DNA from: Lactobacillus laiwuensis
Lineage (GTDB): Bacteria > Bacillota > Bacilli > Lactobacillales > Lactobacillaceae
Direction: 5' to 3'
Length of the DNA stretch: 64,000 nucleotides
NCBI RefSeq assembly: GCF_019972835.1
Contig: NZ_BPPB01000003.1
Span: forward strand, 1 to 64,000
Every line of letters starts with the position of its first letter. Position 1 is the first letter of the stretch. The translations under genes were made by a program, and so were the position numbers. Shown here piece after piece: positions 1 to 9,754 of this stretch. The notes under the pieces were generated by a model. The model ran no database searches. It saw only the letters and a list, made by a program, of their open reading frames with translations, and had not been told where the DNA came from.

Positions 1-3000
1 CGGTACTATTGCCATTGTTATTGTTGTTGGCACTATCTTTAATAATTTTATCAATGACAGTTGAATCTGATGAAGCCTTATTAATTGCTTCAATACCATC
101 GTCACGCTTGCCGTCAATATCAGTTAAAGTATTATTTTGATTAATCTTTTCCTGAGCATCAGCTAAAATACGGTCGATTTCAGTCTTAATCTTGGCTTTT
201 TCATCATCAGTATAGTTATCACCGTTTTCATGCTTTACCCTATTATTATCAATTTTCTTCTTAGCATTAGTAGCAGCATCTGAGACAGCAGCTTTGGCAA
301 TTTCCCGTATTCCAGTTATTCTATTATTCGAAACTTCATCGTAAGAATTACCAGATATATATTTATACTTGTCATGCTCACTATTAGTTGCATAAATCCA
401 TGCAGAATCACCAAAGTATTTCTGGTTCTGGGCAACGGCTCCTTTGTATTCAGTCTCAATATCCATATTAGCAGAACTCTTAACTGTGTACAATGCTTGC
501 TGCATTAACTGATCAATTGCCTGTCTTGTCATATCAATATCGTGGTTTATCTGATTGGCAATACTTTCATACGATGCATCGGCATGAGCATCCTGAGTAA
601 GCACAGTATTGACACTTCCATGAATACCATCAAGTCTATTTTTGAAATGATCTCTATCTTGAGGAAGTAGACTATCTATATCATTAAGCGTATCCTTTGC
701 TTTTTTGAACATATCATTAACTCGTTCTTTGCCCATCAGTTCATTATAAGCATTGATTCCGTTGCTATACGATTGAGTTGTAGAGTCGATATTAGTTGAA
801 TGCTTAATGGCAGCAATTGCTTCACGTATAGTTTGAATATTGCTTTGATAATCAGGATTAGCTTTTTGCTCTTCCGTTAGCCCATTATATCCGGCTTCTA
901 ATCCTGTTATTTCATTTCCAGCTCCATTTAAAGCATTTGCTTGATTATATTTGAACCAGTCAGAAGTATTTTGATAAGTATCAGTTAGCTTAGTACCGAT
1001 TTGATTTTCAGCAGTCGGAATTTTGTTGATATCAGTTTGTTGTTCTATACTTGCTTTTTCAGTTGCATAGAGATTATCAACTATCTGGTTTAATGCTTTC
1101 TTTTGAGCGGCAGTTAGTTGGGATAATCCAATAATGTTGTGTGCTGTTGCATATTTACTTTGTAAAATATCTTCTGCCTTTGCTTTGGCAGCAGCAAGAT
1201 TAGTATCTTTTTCGACATCAGCAAATCCAGGAATGTGACTACCGGAATCACTATCAGAATATCCTTGAGTGGCATTGTTGACAATCTGATCAACGTCTTT
1301 TTGGACGTCAGCAGTAGAACGATCATTGCCGTTCTTATCTGTAGTTGTAACTGCGTCAATCTTAGCTTTATTTTGATCGTAAATATCTTGGAGCTTCTGC
1401 TTTTGCTTTTGTAAGTCGGAATTTACCAAACCGGAACTTTCAAGCTTTTTATCAGCTTCTGCTTTTTGCTCAAGAAGATTATTGATAGCATTTTGCTTAA
1501 TTTGATACATTTTTTCTTTATCTTGGGCTGTTTGGTAAAGCTGGTTAATTCCAGCTTCACCCAAGTTGGTTGAGTGTCCTTCGCTATCCAATCCCTTTTC
1601 AATGCTTTGCAATTTCTGTTTAGCATTTTCCAGATCAGTTGTTGTTGGATTGTTTGGCAAAGCAACTTTACTAATTTCGTCCTTAGTTTTTTGAACTAAT
1701 TGATTAAGTTGATCTTGTAAGTCAGCCTTTTGTTGGTCAGTTAAATCGCTGGCAACTTGACTTATATTACCTTTATCTTTGACATACTTATCAACAGCAG
1801 CAATTTGCTTGTTCTTTTCACTTAATAAATTGGCTGGAATACCAGCTTGATCTATCGCAGTTTCACCAGCTTTTTCAACTTGATTCAAGCTTGCGTTATC
1901 ATCAGCGCCATATAAATCGCTAATGCCTTTTTGCATTGCGTCATTTATTGCAGCTTCATTTTGGCTTATTTCGGTTGGATCAAGTCCTGAACTTGGTAAT
2001 TTAGCCTTAGCAGCTTCAGCGTAATCTTTTAGAGTATTAATTTGCTGATTCTTTTCTTCAAATCTCTGAGTTAAGCCACTAATTGCGTCATTGCCATCTT
2101 GTGCTGCTTGATTCATTGCACTATTGGCGTCAGTCGTATTGTTTTGAGCAGTTTGAATATTTTGAGCAGCTTTATCACGTTCTGACTTAATGCGATCTCT
2201 CATCTGATCTGCCAAACTAGGATTATCTTTAGCAATCTTATCTGCAGCTTCATTTGCCTTGTTAACTGCATCTTGCAACTTAGTCAATGCGTTATTGACA
2301 GATTCTGCCTTGACAATTTCATTATTAACCTTATTCAAATCAGCATTATTCTGATCTTTAGCATCAGATAATTGATCCTGGTTGGTAGCAGAGTTTATTC
2401 TAGTTTCACCTGACTGACGAAATTGATCAATTTTATTCTTCAAATCATTATATTGGTCTTGACCTAATTTTTTATCAGCCAAGTCTTGATCAATTTGCTG
2501 TTGTAATTTATTTGTTGAATTATCAAAATCATTTTTAGCAGAAGTCTTAGCGTTAGTGAGGCTGGTATCCTTTGCTGTATCAACAATCGCTTCTATTGCT
2601 TTATTACCCTCATCTTGAGCCTTTTGCACATCATCTTGATTTTGAGCTTTATCAATATTCTCTTTGGCCTTATCCCGCTCGCTCTCAATTGTAGATTTAT
2701 CTTTAGCATCACCATCAATTGAAGTTTGGGCTTTATCATCTAAAGCAGATTTTGCTTTATTTTTGGCCGCCTGCAGTTTAGCATCAGACAAGGCCTGGTA
2801 AATATTGCTTAGACCGGTATTCTTTTCTGTATCAATGTTCTCTGCTAGAGCGCCACTGACGCTTGAAACGGCATGATCATAAGCATCATTTGCTTGCTGC
2901 TTAAACTTAGCTAACTGATCTGAAGTTAAACCAGTTAAACCATTTATTTCTGGCAGAACACCGGTAGCAGTTGAGCCTTTTCCAAGAGCTTTATCAAGTT

Positions 3001-6000
3001 CTTTAATTGCTTGATCTCTTTGGTTACGGATATCGTCAGCATCACTCTTACTTGCATTAGCAACTACGTTACTAATTCCCTGTAAGGTATTATTTTTGAT
3101 TTTCTCAACTGTATCACTATCATTAGCCGCGCCAATATCTTTAATGCCTAAATCAGCCACTGCAAAAACTGCATTTTGGTCTCGTGAATCAGGTAGTTTA
3201 GCTCGAGCCGCGTATGCTGTATTTTTAATCAAATCGGTGGCAACAACTTTATCACTAGCTAACTTGGCAGCAGATTCAATGTTATTAATTTTATTTAATG
3301 CATCTTGATAAATACCAGTTAGTTGATCTTTATTTGTAGCTGCGTCAATTTTACTATTTGCATCTCCTGGGATTGACCCAAGCTGACTAATTGCATCATT
3401 AAATTGTTTCTTTACTTCATTTCTTTGGTCTTCCGACAATTTGCTATAAATGTCATTTAAGCGATTCTTGGCACTGGTAGCAGCATTGGCAATACTATTT
3501 TTTGTATCAGTTTTAGATGTATTAAAACCATTACCTGCAGCTTCTGCAGCGTCAATAGCAGATTCACCATTTTTCTCAGCTGTATTAGCATCAGAAACGG
3601 CAGCTGTAGAATCAACTACGGATTTTGCATTATCACGTGCAGAAGTAATATTATTAATAGCTGTTGTCTTGGCATCATTAGTAATATCTGACGAATTATT
3701 GATTCGGTCAATCGCCTTTTGAGCATAATCATCAAGCTTTTGTTTATTAAGGATCTTATTAACATTTACGTCACTAATCACATTGTCAATTAATGACTTA
3801 CCATTCTGGACGATAGCATTAAGTTGCTCATTAGTAGTGGTGTTTTTATTATTGATACCAGTAGCGCCAATATCATAAGTAGCATCTACTTTGGCACGTA
3901 AGTCAGCTTTGTTGGCACTTGTAATCTGGTCCATATTGCCAATTTGTTCTTTTACTTTATTGCGCTCATCCATTAGGGCTGCTAAAGCTTGGTCTTTTGC
4001 AGATTGCAAGTTTGCTGCAGTTTGAATGCTGGCTAAATCGTTTTGACCTTTAGTTAACGCTGCGTCTACATCATCTTTACTTGCGCCTTGAATAGCAGTT
4101 TGAGCTTGATTGAAAGCACTTGTAATCTGATTATAGTAGTCATTCTTTTCCGTTACGCCCAAATTAGGGTCATTAGTAATCTGACTGTTTGCAGAATCGC
4201 GCGCATCTCTTAATTTTTCGATTGCAGCTTGACGCTGTTTCGTTAAAGCCTGAGCTTCGAGATCAGGCGAAAGAGAATTAATAACAGAATTAATAGCATC
4301 AATTCCCTTCTGCGCATCAGCGTTAATATCAGTTACTGTATGGTCATTATTAATAGCTTGGATTGCTTGATCATAACCGTCATCGATTTGATCTCGTTTA
4401 GCTTGTACTGTTGCCGGATCAAGCTGTTCATTTTTTTGCGCACTTGCAAGAATATCTTTAACATTAACTTTGGCCTGTTGCAATTTACTAATTGCTTGCG
4501 CTTTAGTAGCTGTAATTTGGGCAGCGCCTAAATCTTTAAGAATATTGTTTTGACCATCTTGTTTAGCCGAAGTAATATCAGAAACATTTTGAGCCGAAGC
4601 AATTTTTGCCTTTGCAGCCTGGGCATCTTGATCAATTTGGTCTTCATAATACTTTTTATTTGAAGGACTGAGTTGACTATCAGCAATGCTTTCAATTTTA
4701 GCTTTTGCATCATTAACAGCTGTATCTACATCTTGAGCTGCATTTGTTCTAGCTTCTTCTACCTCCTTATTTGCAGTACCTTGGGCATCGCTAACAATAT
4801 TATCTATACTGTTTTTAGCGTTAGTGACTGTCTCAGCGATTTTAGAACTATCTACCTTGTTTAAAGTATCTATACTGTCAGTGACAACCTTGCTAATTTG
4901 ATCATGATATGCTTTCTTTTGTTCAGCAGTCAGATTGCTTGTCTGGTCAATTTGTTTATCAGCATTAGTTTGCTCTTGTCTGATCTGCTTGATAGCATCA
5001 GCTAAGGAATTGTTACGCTCACCCTTAGCTTTAGCTGAAGCCAGTAAGCTGTTCAAGGCAGCGATACCATCATTACGTGCTGAATCAATTGCAGTTAAAC
5101 TCTCTGCTTGGTCAATGCGCTGGTTATAACCAAGAGGAGTTGTTGAATTATTGAGCAGTTTCTGTGCAGCCGCCACGTTATCGTCAATATCATTGGCTGA
5201 CAAGCCAGGCAAGCTACGCAGTTGGCTTTCAAGATCGCTTTCAGCTTTAGCAAGCTTGATCTTGGAAAGTTGTCTTAAAATTGACCGCTTGGTTGACTCC
5301 TCGGTTGTTGAAACAGCAGCAGAATCACTAGCTTGATCAATATTAGTCAAACCATCAGCCACTGTTTTTTCGATTTCAGAGTTTGAAGGGATGCCTAGCG
5401 AATTTTCATTTGCGTTTGCATATCCCATAATTTCAGCTTTTGCAGCATTTTGATCAAAAATAGTTTGTGCAGCTGCTTCTCTTTGTTTGATCGCAGTGTT
5501 GTCAGAAGTGCCATAAATTGACTTTTGCTCATCATACTTAGCACTTCCTGGTTTAGTTGTTGCAACTTCTGCTGCTTGATCAATTGCATCTAATAAAGGA
5601 ACCTGCTGATCTGAACTAATACCTGAATCTTTTACTCGCTTTTTGGCAGCTGCAGCTGCAGAATTAATTTTACTTGCCTCTTGATCAGCATTTATATCCT
5701 TAATAGACTCCTTACCCTTGGAACCGTCAGGATCATCACCAGTGATAATGTTGTGAACTGCTTTATTATAAGTATCCCTTATTTCTGCAGTCTTATCGGC
5801 ATGATTGTTAATTTCATCTTGAGCAACAGACTGTAAGTCTTTCAGTGCCTGAATTGTTTTATTAACTTGATCAATTATACCTTGAGCTTCTTTTTGGTGC
5901 CCGTCCACTGATACTTGGTCAAGATCTTTTTCAATATCGCCTTCTGGTTGAGCGATAGCCTGAGCGCGAGCCAGACGTTTAGGTAAATTAACTACTTCGT

Positions 6001-9000
6001 CCTTCTCTTCTTTACTCAAGTTAGGATCGCTTGAAAGCTTGTAAGCATCGACATAGACTTGATCAATTTTTTGTTTAAGATCAGTTTCAATACTCTTCTT
6101 ATAGCCATAAGCCGCTTGATCAATCGCATTAATACCATTCTTCATTGCTTCAGTAATATCTTTATCAGATTGAGAACTCTTAACAGTATTTATAGCTTTA
6201 TCACGTGCAGCATTAATTGCATCTACCATTGTAGGGAATCTCTTTGACTGCAATGTGGCTTCATTATTTAAATTTGTAATTGCATTATTACGAGATGCCT
6301 CAATCGTTGAAGAATTTTGCGCCTGACTTACGATATTCTTAATTGCATCAAGGGCAGCATTCTTACGATTGTTAACCTCTGTTAAAGTATTAGCACTTGA
6401 AGCATAAACTGAAGTTTTTTCGTTATCGGAAGTAATTGTCTTAGATGCAGCCGAAGCAATTTTATCTAGCTGATCATTAAACTCTTTGATCTGTGCATCA
6501 GATAAATTATTAGGCCTGTTTATTTTGGCATCACTAATAGCATCAGTGATTGCCTTGGCAGCCTGATCTTGCGCATCTGTTAAAGTTAAAATATCCAAGT
6601 TTTTAATTATTGGGCGACGTCCGGTAGCTACACTAGACGGATCATAGCTAACAAAGTTAGCATTTGGAGTTAATTCTATAGAGTAGCCTTTATCAAACCT
6701 GATCGTTTGATCGGCTGGAATAGTAAAACTAAATGAACCGTCATCATTTACAATTGCAGCATATTGTGTCGGTAAAGGATTTAAAGAACTGTTGCTTGAA
6801 TCTCTGGTGGTATCTTTTGTTTGTGCGTATGGATTGTCGATTATATTTTTACCGTTTTGATCTTTTGGTGTCCATGCAGTTTTTACACCCATACTATCAA
6901 TTAAGTTGGCTATAATATATGCTTTAGTTGCAACTGGCAAAATCAAACTAAACGGATTTTTCAAATTTTCTGGATCTGAATCTGGTCCATCAGTAGCAGA
7001 ATTATAATTAATTACGCTGCCTGCCTCACCGGAAATTGTTTGTGAGCCATCATCATTTCTAGTGATTTTAACCTTACCAGGATCAATATCCAAAAAGCCG
7101 CTTGGATTGGCCGGAATAAAACTAATGTTGTTATAGCCGAAATTATTGCTATTATTGAATGCTTTTTGAATAATATCCGAAAAGATTTGATCGTAAGTCC
7201 AACCGTTCTTAATACCATCAGCTAACGAATTTTGGACATCAGCTGGCAATTTGTCAAGTGAAATATGAGCTTTAGCTGCCTGTGCTTTGATTGCTGCTAA
7301 TTTCTCTGCTGTTAGTTTTTCTTGACCATTAAGTAACTCAATATTATCAACCGCTATCGTACTATCAGTTTTCCTAACAGTTAAAACGTGAAATGGTGGC
7401 AAAGTTACCTTACCAACCCCACTTTGAATTGAACTTAAATCAAACTGCTGCCGCACATTTGTTAAAGTAATCGGCATTGTGCCAATAATACTCGTAGCAG
7501 GATTGGTGTTGCCCTGGACATTCAAAATTAATGAGGTGGGATTATTAACAAATAATTTTCCGCCTTGCACATCTACCAAAAGTATTTGACCATTACCGCC
7601 ATCAATGTATCTACCATTTGGACCTGGCCTTCCCAGAATGATGTTAAAACCACCGTTTTCAATGTTGGCCGTACCCCTAATTAGGACTAAAGTACCAGAA
7701 TAGTCGCCCATATTTGAACCATTAATGTTTAACGATCCTCGTGGTAAAATGTTAAAATTACCACCATCATAAATCAGGTTTCTGTTGCCCCAGTTATTAG
7801 CTATATCACCGTTAGTAGTAATATTGACCTTTGCATCACTATTAATATTAAAAACAGAGTTACCATCATTGATCAGGATCGCACTAGATTGATCATTGTC
7901 ATTTGTACCATTATAGTGATCGCTACCAGTTGTGATATTCAGCTCACCATTAACATTGACGGCTTCATTATTGCCTAACATGGCGATAGCTAAAGGAAGC
8001 CCAGTATGTTCAGCAGCATTGGAACCTAAATTATTATTAGGAATATAGATCCGCGGTGAAAGGAACACCTTAGCGTTCTTTTCAATGTTAACAATATTGT
8101 TGTTACCCGCCATTTCTATCACGTTACCGCCAACGGTTTTACCCGTAAAAGTCCCGCTAAAATCAAGTGAGTTATTTGAACCAGTAAATTCAAATAGTTG
8201 TTGAACATCGCCACTTGAAATCGTAATTCCTGGATAAGGCGTGTGCGTTACTTCCCCATAGTTGGTACCAGTAAAGTAAATTTTAGTATTATTACCACAG
8301 TGAACCATTTGCGAACCATGGAAATTAACATTATTAAAAGTAATTTTTGAAAAATGACCATCCTGATTGTAATCATCAGTCATGATGACGCCCCAGATAT
8401 CGGCACTCCATAAGTCAAGGTTGTCGTACGTTATATCTAAATCTTGCGTACTGCCACTATTTAATTGGAGGTGGTTACCTTTCAAATCCACTTTAAATCT
8501 GGTATTACCATTACCTGCGGATTTGATGAGCATTTTCCTGCCATAGAAGTAGTATGCTTGTGAGCCATTCTCTGGTCCGTCAGTAATATCGTTCATAACG
8601 TCAATTTCAGAAATACTATCAGTTTGAAATGCAGTTATAAGCTCATTAAAGTTATGGACCTGTGCTACACTAGCATCCCTAGTATTTATTTCTGTGTTTT
8701 CAGGAGCATTTGAATTATCAGCCACTGCAGCAGTTGAATCGACAGGCTTTGTTGTATCACCTTTAGCGGATGAGGCAGCAGCGGTATCCTGATTATGACT
8801 AGACTGTTGATCAGAATTATTCGTCGACTCGGGCATTGTCTTTTCTGATTCTGCTTGACCAGTTGCAAAACTGTGACTAGCTTTTGAGTCACTATCTTTT
8901 AAAAACGAACTTAAGCCAGAAAAAGTGCTTAAATCGTGCTTTGTATTATCTTGAATTGATTGCTTTTCTACAGTTGCAGTTTTTGCCTTAGTCGCAGTTT

Positions 9001-9223
9001 GTTCAGTATTAGTTGTTTCATTTCCATTAGTTTGGGAATCTACTTCTTCACTTGCTGGATCAACTGTATCAGCTTTAACTGTTTGATTGCTTAAGCCAAA
9101 GAATGTAAAACCAAGCAAGACAGAAGCAGCACCAATAGTCAATTTACGAATTGAGAAGTGGTCTTGCTTTGCCTGCATTTCCATTTTACGTATTCTTTCC
9201 TTATTATTATTTTTACCTAGCAT
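1..9223 (-). CDS. Giant YSIRK/beta-helix/helical-repeat surface protein, paralogue 1 (partial, 3' end off window)
   Basis: The minus frame from ATG 9223 stays open to the left edge, giving at least 3,074 codons. Residues 1-50 are a YSIRK-type signal (FSIRKLTIGAASVLLGFTFF, then cleavage near VKA-DT). A Ser/Thr/Asp/Gln-rich linker follows, then a beta-rich head of about residues 188-600 that resembles the pectate-lyase-like adhesive domain (VRQQFDL and TLPPFHVL motifs shared with the two paralogues downstream). From about residue 880 to 2975 there are Ala/Asp/Lys-rich helical repeats of the DUF1542/FIVAR kind. The last visible residues match the Asn/Gly-rich linker that precedes the SLAP repeats in both paralogues, so roughly 260 residues including the wall-binding repeats probably lie beyond base 1. 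Inferred role: a long stalked adhesin or wall-spanning protein held non-covalently at the surface. Substrate unknown. Confidence 0.9.
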   Translation of the reverse strand, partial: MLGKNNNKERIRKMEMQAKQDHFSIRKLTIGAASVLLGFTFFGLSNQTVKADTVDPASEEVDSQTNGNETTNTEQTATKAKTATVEKQSIQDNTKHDLSTFSGLSSFLKDSDSKASHSFATGQAESEKTMPESTNNSDQQSSHNQDTAAASSAKGDTTKPVDSTAAVADNSNAPENTEINTRDASVAQVHNFNELITAFQTDSISEIDVMNDITDGPENGSQAYYFYGRKMLIKSAGNGNTRFKVDLKGNHLQLNSGSTQDLDITYDNLDLWSADIWGVIMTDDYNQDGHFSKITFNNVNFHGSQMVHCGNNTKIYFTGTNYGEVTHTPYPGITISSGDVQQLFEFTGSNNSLDFSGTFTGKTVGGNVIEMAGNNNIVNIEKNAKVFLSPRIYIPNNNLGSNAAEHTGLPLAIAMLGNNEAVNVNGELNITTGSDHYNGTNDNDQSSAILINDGNSVFNINSDAKVNITTNGDIANNWGNRNLIYDGGNFNILPRGSLNINGSNMGDYSGTLVLIRGTANIENGGFNIILGRPGPNGRYIDGGNGQILLVDVQGGKLFVNNPTSLILNVQGNTNPATSIIGTMPITLTNVRQQFDLSSIQSGVGKVTLPPFHVLTVRKTDSTIAVDNIELLNGQEKLTAEKLAAIKAQAAKAHISLDKLPADVQNSLADGIKNGWTYDQIFSDIIQKAFNNSNNFGYNNISFIPANPSGFLDIDPGKVKITRNDDGSQTISGEAGSVINYNSATDGPDSDPENLKNPFSLILPVATKAYIIANLIDSMGVKTAWTPKDQNGKNIIDNPYAQTKDTTRDSSNSSLNPLPTQYAAIVNDDGSFSFTIPADQTIRFDKGYSIELTPNANFVSYDPSSVATGRRPIIKNLDILTLTDAQDQAAKAITDAISDAKINRPNNLSDAQIKEFNDQLDKIASAASKTITSDNEKTSVYASSANTLTEVNNRKNAALDAIKNIVSQAQNSSTIEASRNNAITNLNNEATLQSKRFPTMVDAINAARDKAINTVKSSQSDKDITEAMKNGINAIDQAAYGYKKSIETDLKQKIDQVYVDAYKLSSDPNLSKEEKDEVVNLPKRLARAQAIAQPEGDIEKDLDQVSVDGHQKEAQGIIDQVNKTIQALKDLQSVAQDEINNHADKTAEIRDTYNKAVHNIITGDDPDGSKGKESIKDINADQEASKINSAAAAAKKRVKDSGISSDQQVPLLDAIDQAAEVATTKPGSAKYDEQKSIYGTSDNTAIKQREAAAQTIFDQNAAKAEIMGYANANENSLGIPSNSEIEKTVADGLTNIDQASDSAAVSTTEESTKRSILRQLSKIKLAKAESDLESQLRSLPGLSANDIDDNVAAAQKLLNNSTTPLGYNQRIDQAESLTAIDSARNDGIAALNSLLASAKAKGERNNSLADAIKQIRQEQTNADKQIDQTSNLTAEQKKAYHDQISKVVTDSIDTLNKVDSSKIAETVTNAKNSIDNIVSDAQGTANKEVEEARTNAAQDVDTAVNDAKAKIESIADSQLSPSNKKYYEDQIDQDAQAAKAKIASAQNVSDITSAKQDGQNNILKDLGAAQITATKAQAISKLQQAKVNVKDILASAQKNEQLDPATVQAKRDQIDDGYDQAIQAINNDHTVTDINADAQKGIDAINSVINSLSPDLEAQALTKQRQAAIEKLRDARDSANSQITNDPNLGVTEKNDYYNQITSAFNQAQTAIQGASKDDVDAALTKGQNDLASIQTAANLQSAKDQALAALMDERNKVKEQIGNMDQITSANKADLRAKVDATYDIGATGINNKNTTTNEQLNAIVQNGKSLIDNVISDVNVNKILNKQKLDDYAQKAIDRINNSSDITNDAKTTAINNITSARDNAKSVVDSTAAVSDANTAEKNGESAIDAAEAAGNGFNTSKTDTKNSIANAATSAKNRLNDIYSKLSEDQRNEVKKQFNDAISQLGSIPGDANSKIDAATNKDQLTGIYQDALNKINNIESAAKLASDKVVATDLIKNTAYAARAKLPDSRDQNAVFAVADLGIKDIGAANDSDTVEKIKNNTLQGISNVVANASKSDADDIRNQRDQAIKELDKALGKGSTATGVLPEINGLTGLTSDQLAKFKQQANDAYDHAVSSVSGALAENIDTEKNTGLSNIYQALSDAKLQAAKNKAKSALDDKAQTSIDGDAKDKSTIESERDKAKENIDKAQNQDDVQKAQDEGNKAIEAIVDTAKDTSLTNAKTSAKNDFDNSTNKLQQQIDQDLADKKLGQDQYNDLKNKIDQFRQSGETRINSATNQDQLSDAKDQNNADLNKVNNEIVKAESVNNALTKLQDAVNKANEAADKIAKDNPSLADQMRDRIKSERDKAAQNIQTAQNNTTDANSAMNQAAQDGNDAISGLTQRFEEKNQQINTLKDYAEAAKAKLPSSGLDPTEISQNEAAINDAMQKGISDLYGADDNASLNQVEKAGETAIDQAGIPANLLSEKNKQIAAVDKYVKDKGNISQVASDLTDQQKADLQDQLNQLVQKTKDEISKVALPNNPTTTDLENAKQKLQSIEKGLDSEGHSTNLGEAGINQLYQTAQDKEKMYQIKQNAINNLLEQKAEADKKLESSGLVNSDLQKQKQKLQDIYDQNKAKIDAVTTTDKNGNDRSTADVQKDVDQIVNNATQGYSDSDSGSHIPGFADVEKDTNLAAAKAKAEDILQSKYATAHNIIGLSQLTAAQKKALNQIVDNLYATEKASIEQQTDINKIPTAENQIGTKLTDTYQNTSDWFKYNQANALNGAGNEITGLEAGYNGLTEEQKANPDYQSNIQTIREAIAAIKHSTNIDSTTQSYSNGINAYNELMGKERVNDMFKKAKDTLNDIDSLLPQDRDHFKNRLDGIHGSVNTVLTQDAHADASYESIANQINHDIDMTRQAIDQLMQQALYTVKSSANMDIETEYKGAVAQNQKYFGDSAWIYATNSEHDKYKYISGNSYDEVSNNRITGIREIAKAAVSDAATNAKKKIDNNRVKHENGDNYTDDEKAKIKTEIDRILADAQEKINQNNTLTDIDGKRDDGIEAINKASSDSTVIDKIIKDSANNNNNGNST

Positions 9224-9257
9224 AATAATCCTTCCTCAAAATTATGATTACATATTA

Positions 9258-9286
9258 ATTGTAAGTCCTGCTATTTTTACTGTCAA
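9258..9286 (-). promoter_or_regulatory. Promoter of giant surface gene 1
   Basis: On the minus strand, -35 TTGACA (9281-9286) and -10 TACAAT (9258-9263) are separated by exactly 17 bp, about 35 bp upstream of the ATG at 9223. The same -35, spacing and relative position recur ahead of the two paralogues, which supports a real promoter. Confidence 0.75.
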
Positions 9287-9685
9287 TTTAGTAACACTAT
9301 TATGCATTTTAATAGGTAATGAAATTCAAAAAAATATAATATAAAATAACTTAAATTTTAAGTGTTATGCTGATTCAATAGTATAATATATATAAAAATA
9401 ACAATAATTTAATCAATAGAAATGAATTTTTTATTTTAAATAAAAATTAATTTTACTGTTTTTATAAACATATTTATATATAATATACAAAATATAATTT
9501 GTACTATATATACATGAATATATTTGTGATCTGATTAACATAGTCAATTAAGCAAATATAACTTTTTTCGGACTTGCTTAGATATTTAGATAGTATGGAA
9601 GATATGCCTGCTAGAGTTTCTCTCGCAGAAAAAAGGAGGAGACTCAGCCCCTCTTTTTCTAAAAGTATAGATGATTTGAAAATGC
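9287..9685. other. AT-rich intergenic region between giant genes 1 and 2
   Basis: About 400 bp with no convincing gene; composition is extremely AT-rich. A short imperfect hairpin near 9628-9661 (an A-run with GGAGG opposite a CCCCTC with a T-run) could be a second, weaker terminator behind gene 2. Short reading frames here lack a ribosome binding site and coding character. Confidence 0.5.
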
Positions 9686-9716
9686 AAAAGAAGTGCCACA
9701 AGTGTGACACTTCTTT
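9686..9716 (-). terminator. Terminator of giant surface gene 2
   Basis: Inverted repeat with arms AAAAGAAGTG-CAC and GTG-CACTTCTTTT, with one unpaired position per arm, lying 38 bp past the stop codon of gene 2. The arms end in A and T runs, so it could work in both directions, although the T-run is short. Confidence 0.65.
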
Positions 9717-9754
9717 TGTGATATTTAAGCTGTATATGCTAGAATTTTAAATTT

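Noticed and set aside
1114-8892. Many short reading frames on both strands inside giant gene 1
   Set aside because: They lie in other frames of a continuously open repeat-coding gene and have no ribosome sites; their Leu/Ile- or Ser-rich sequences are typical frame shadows.
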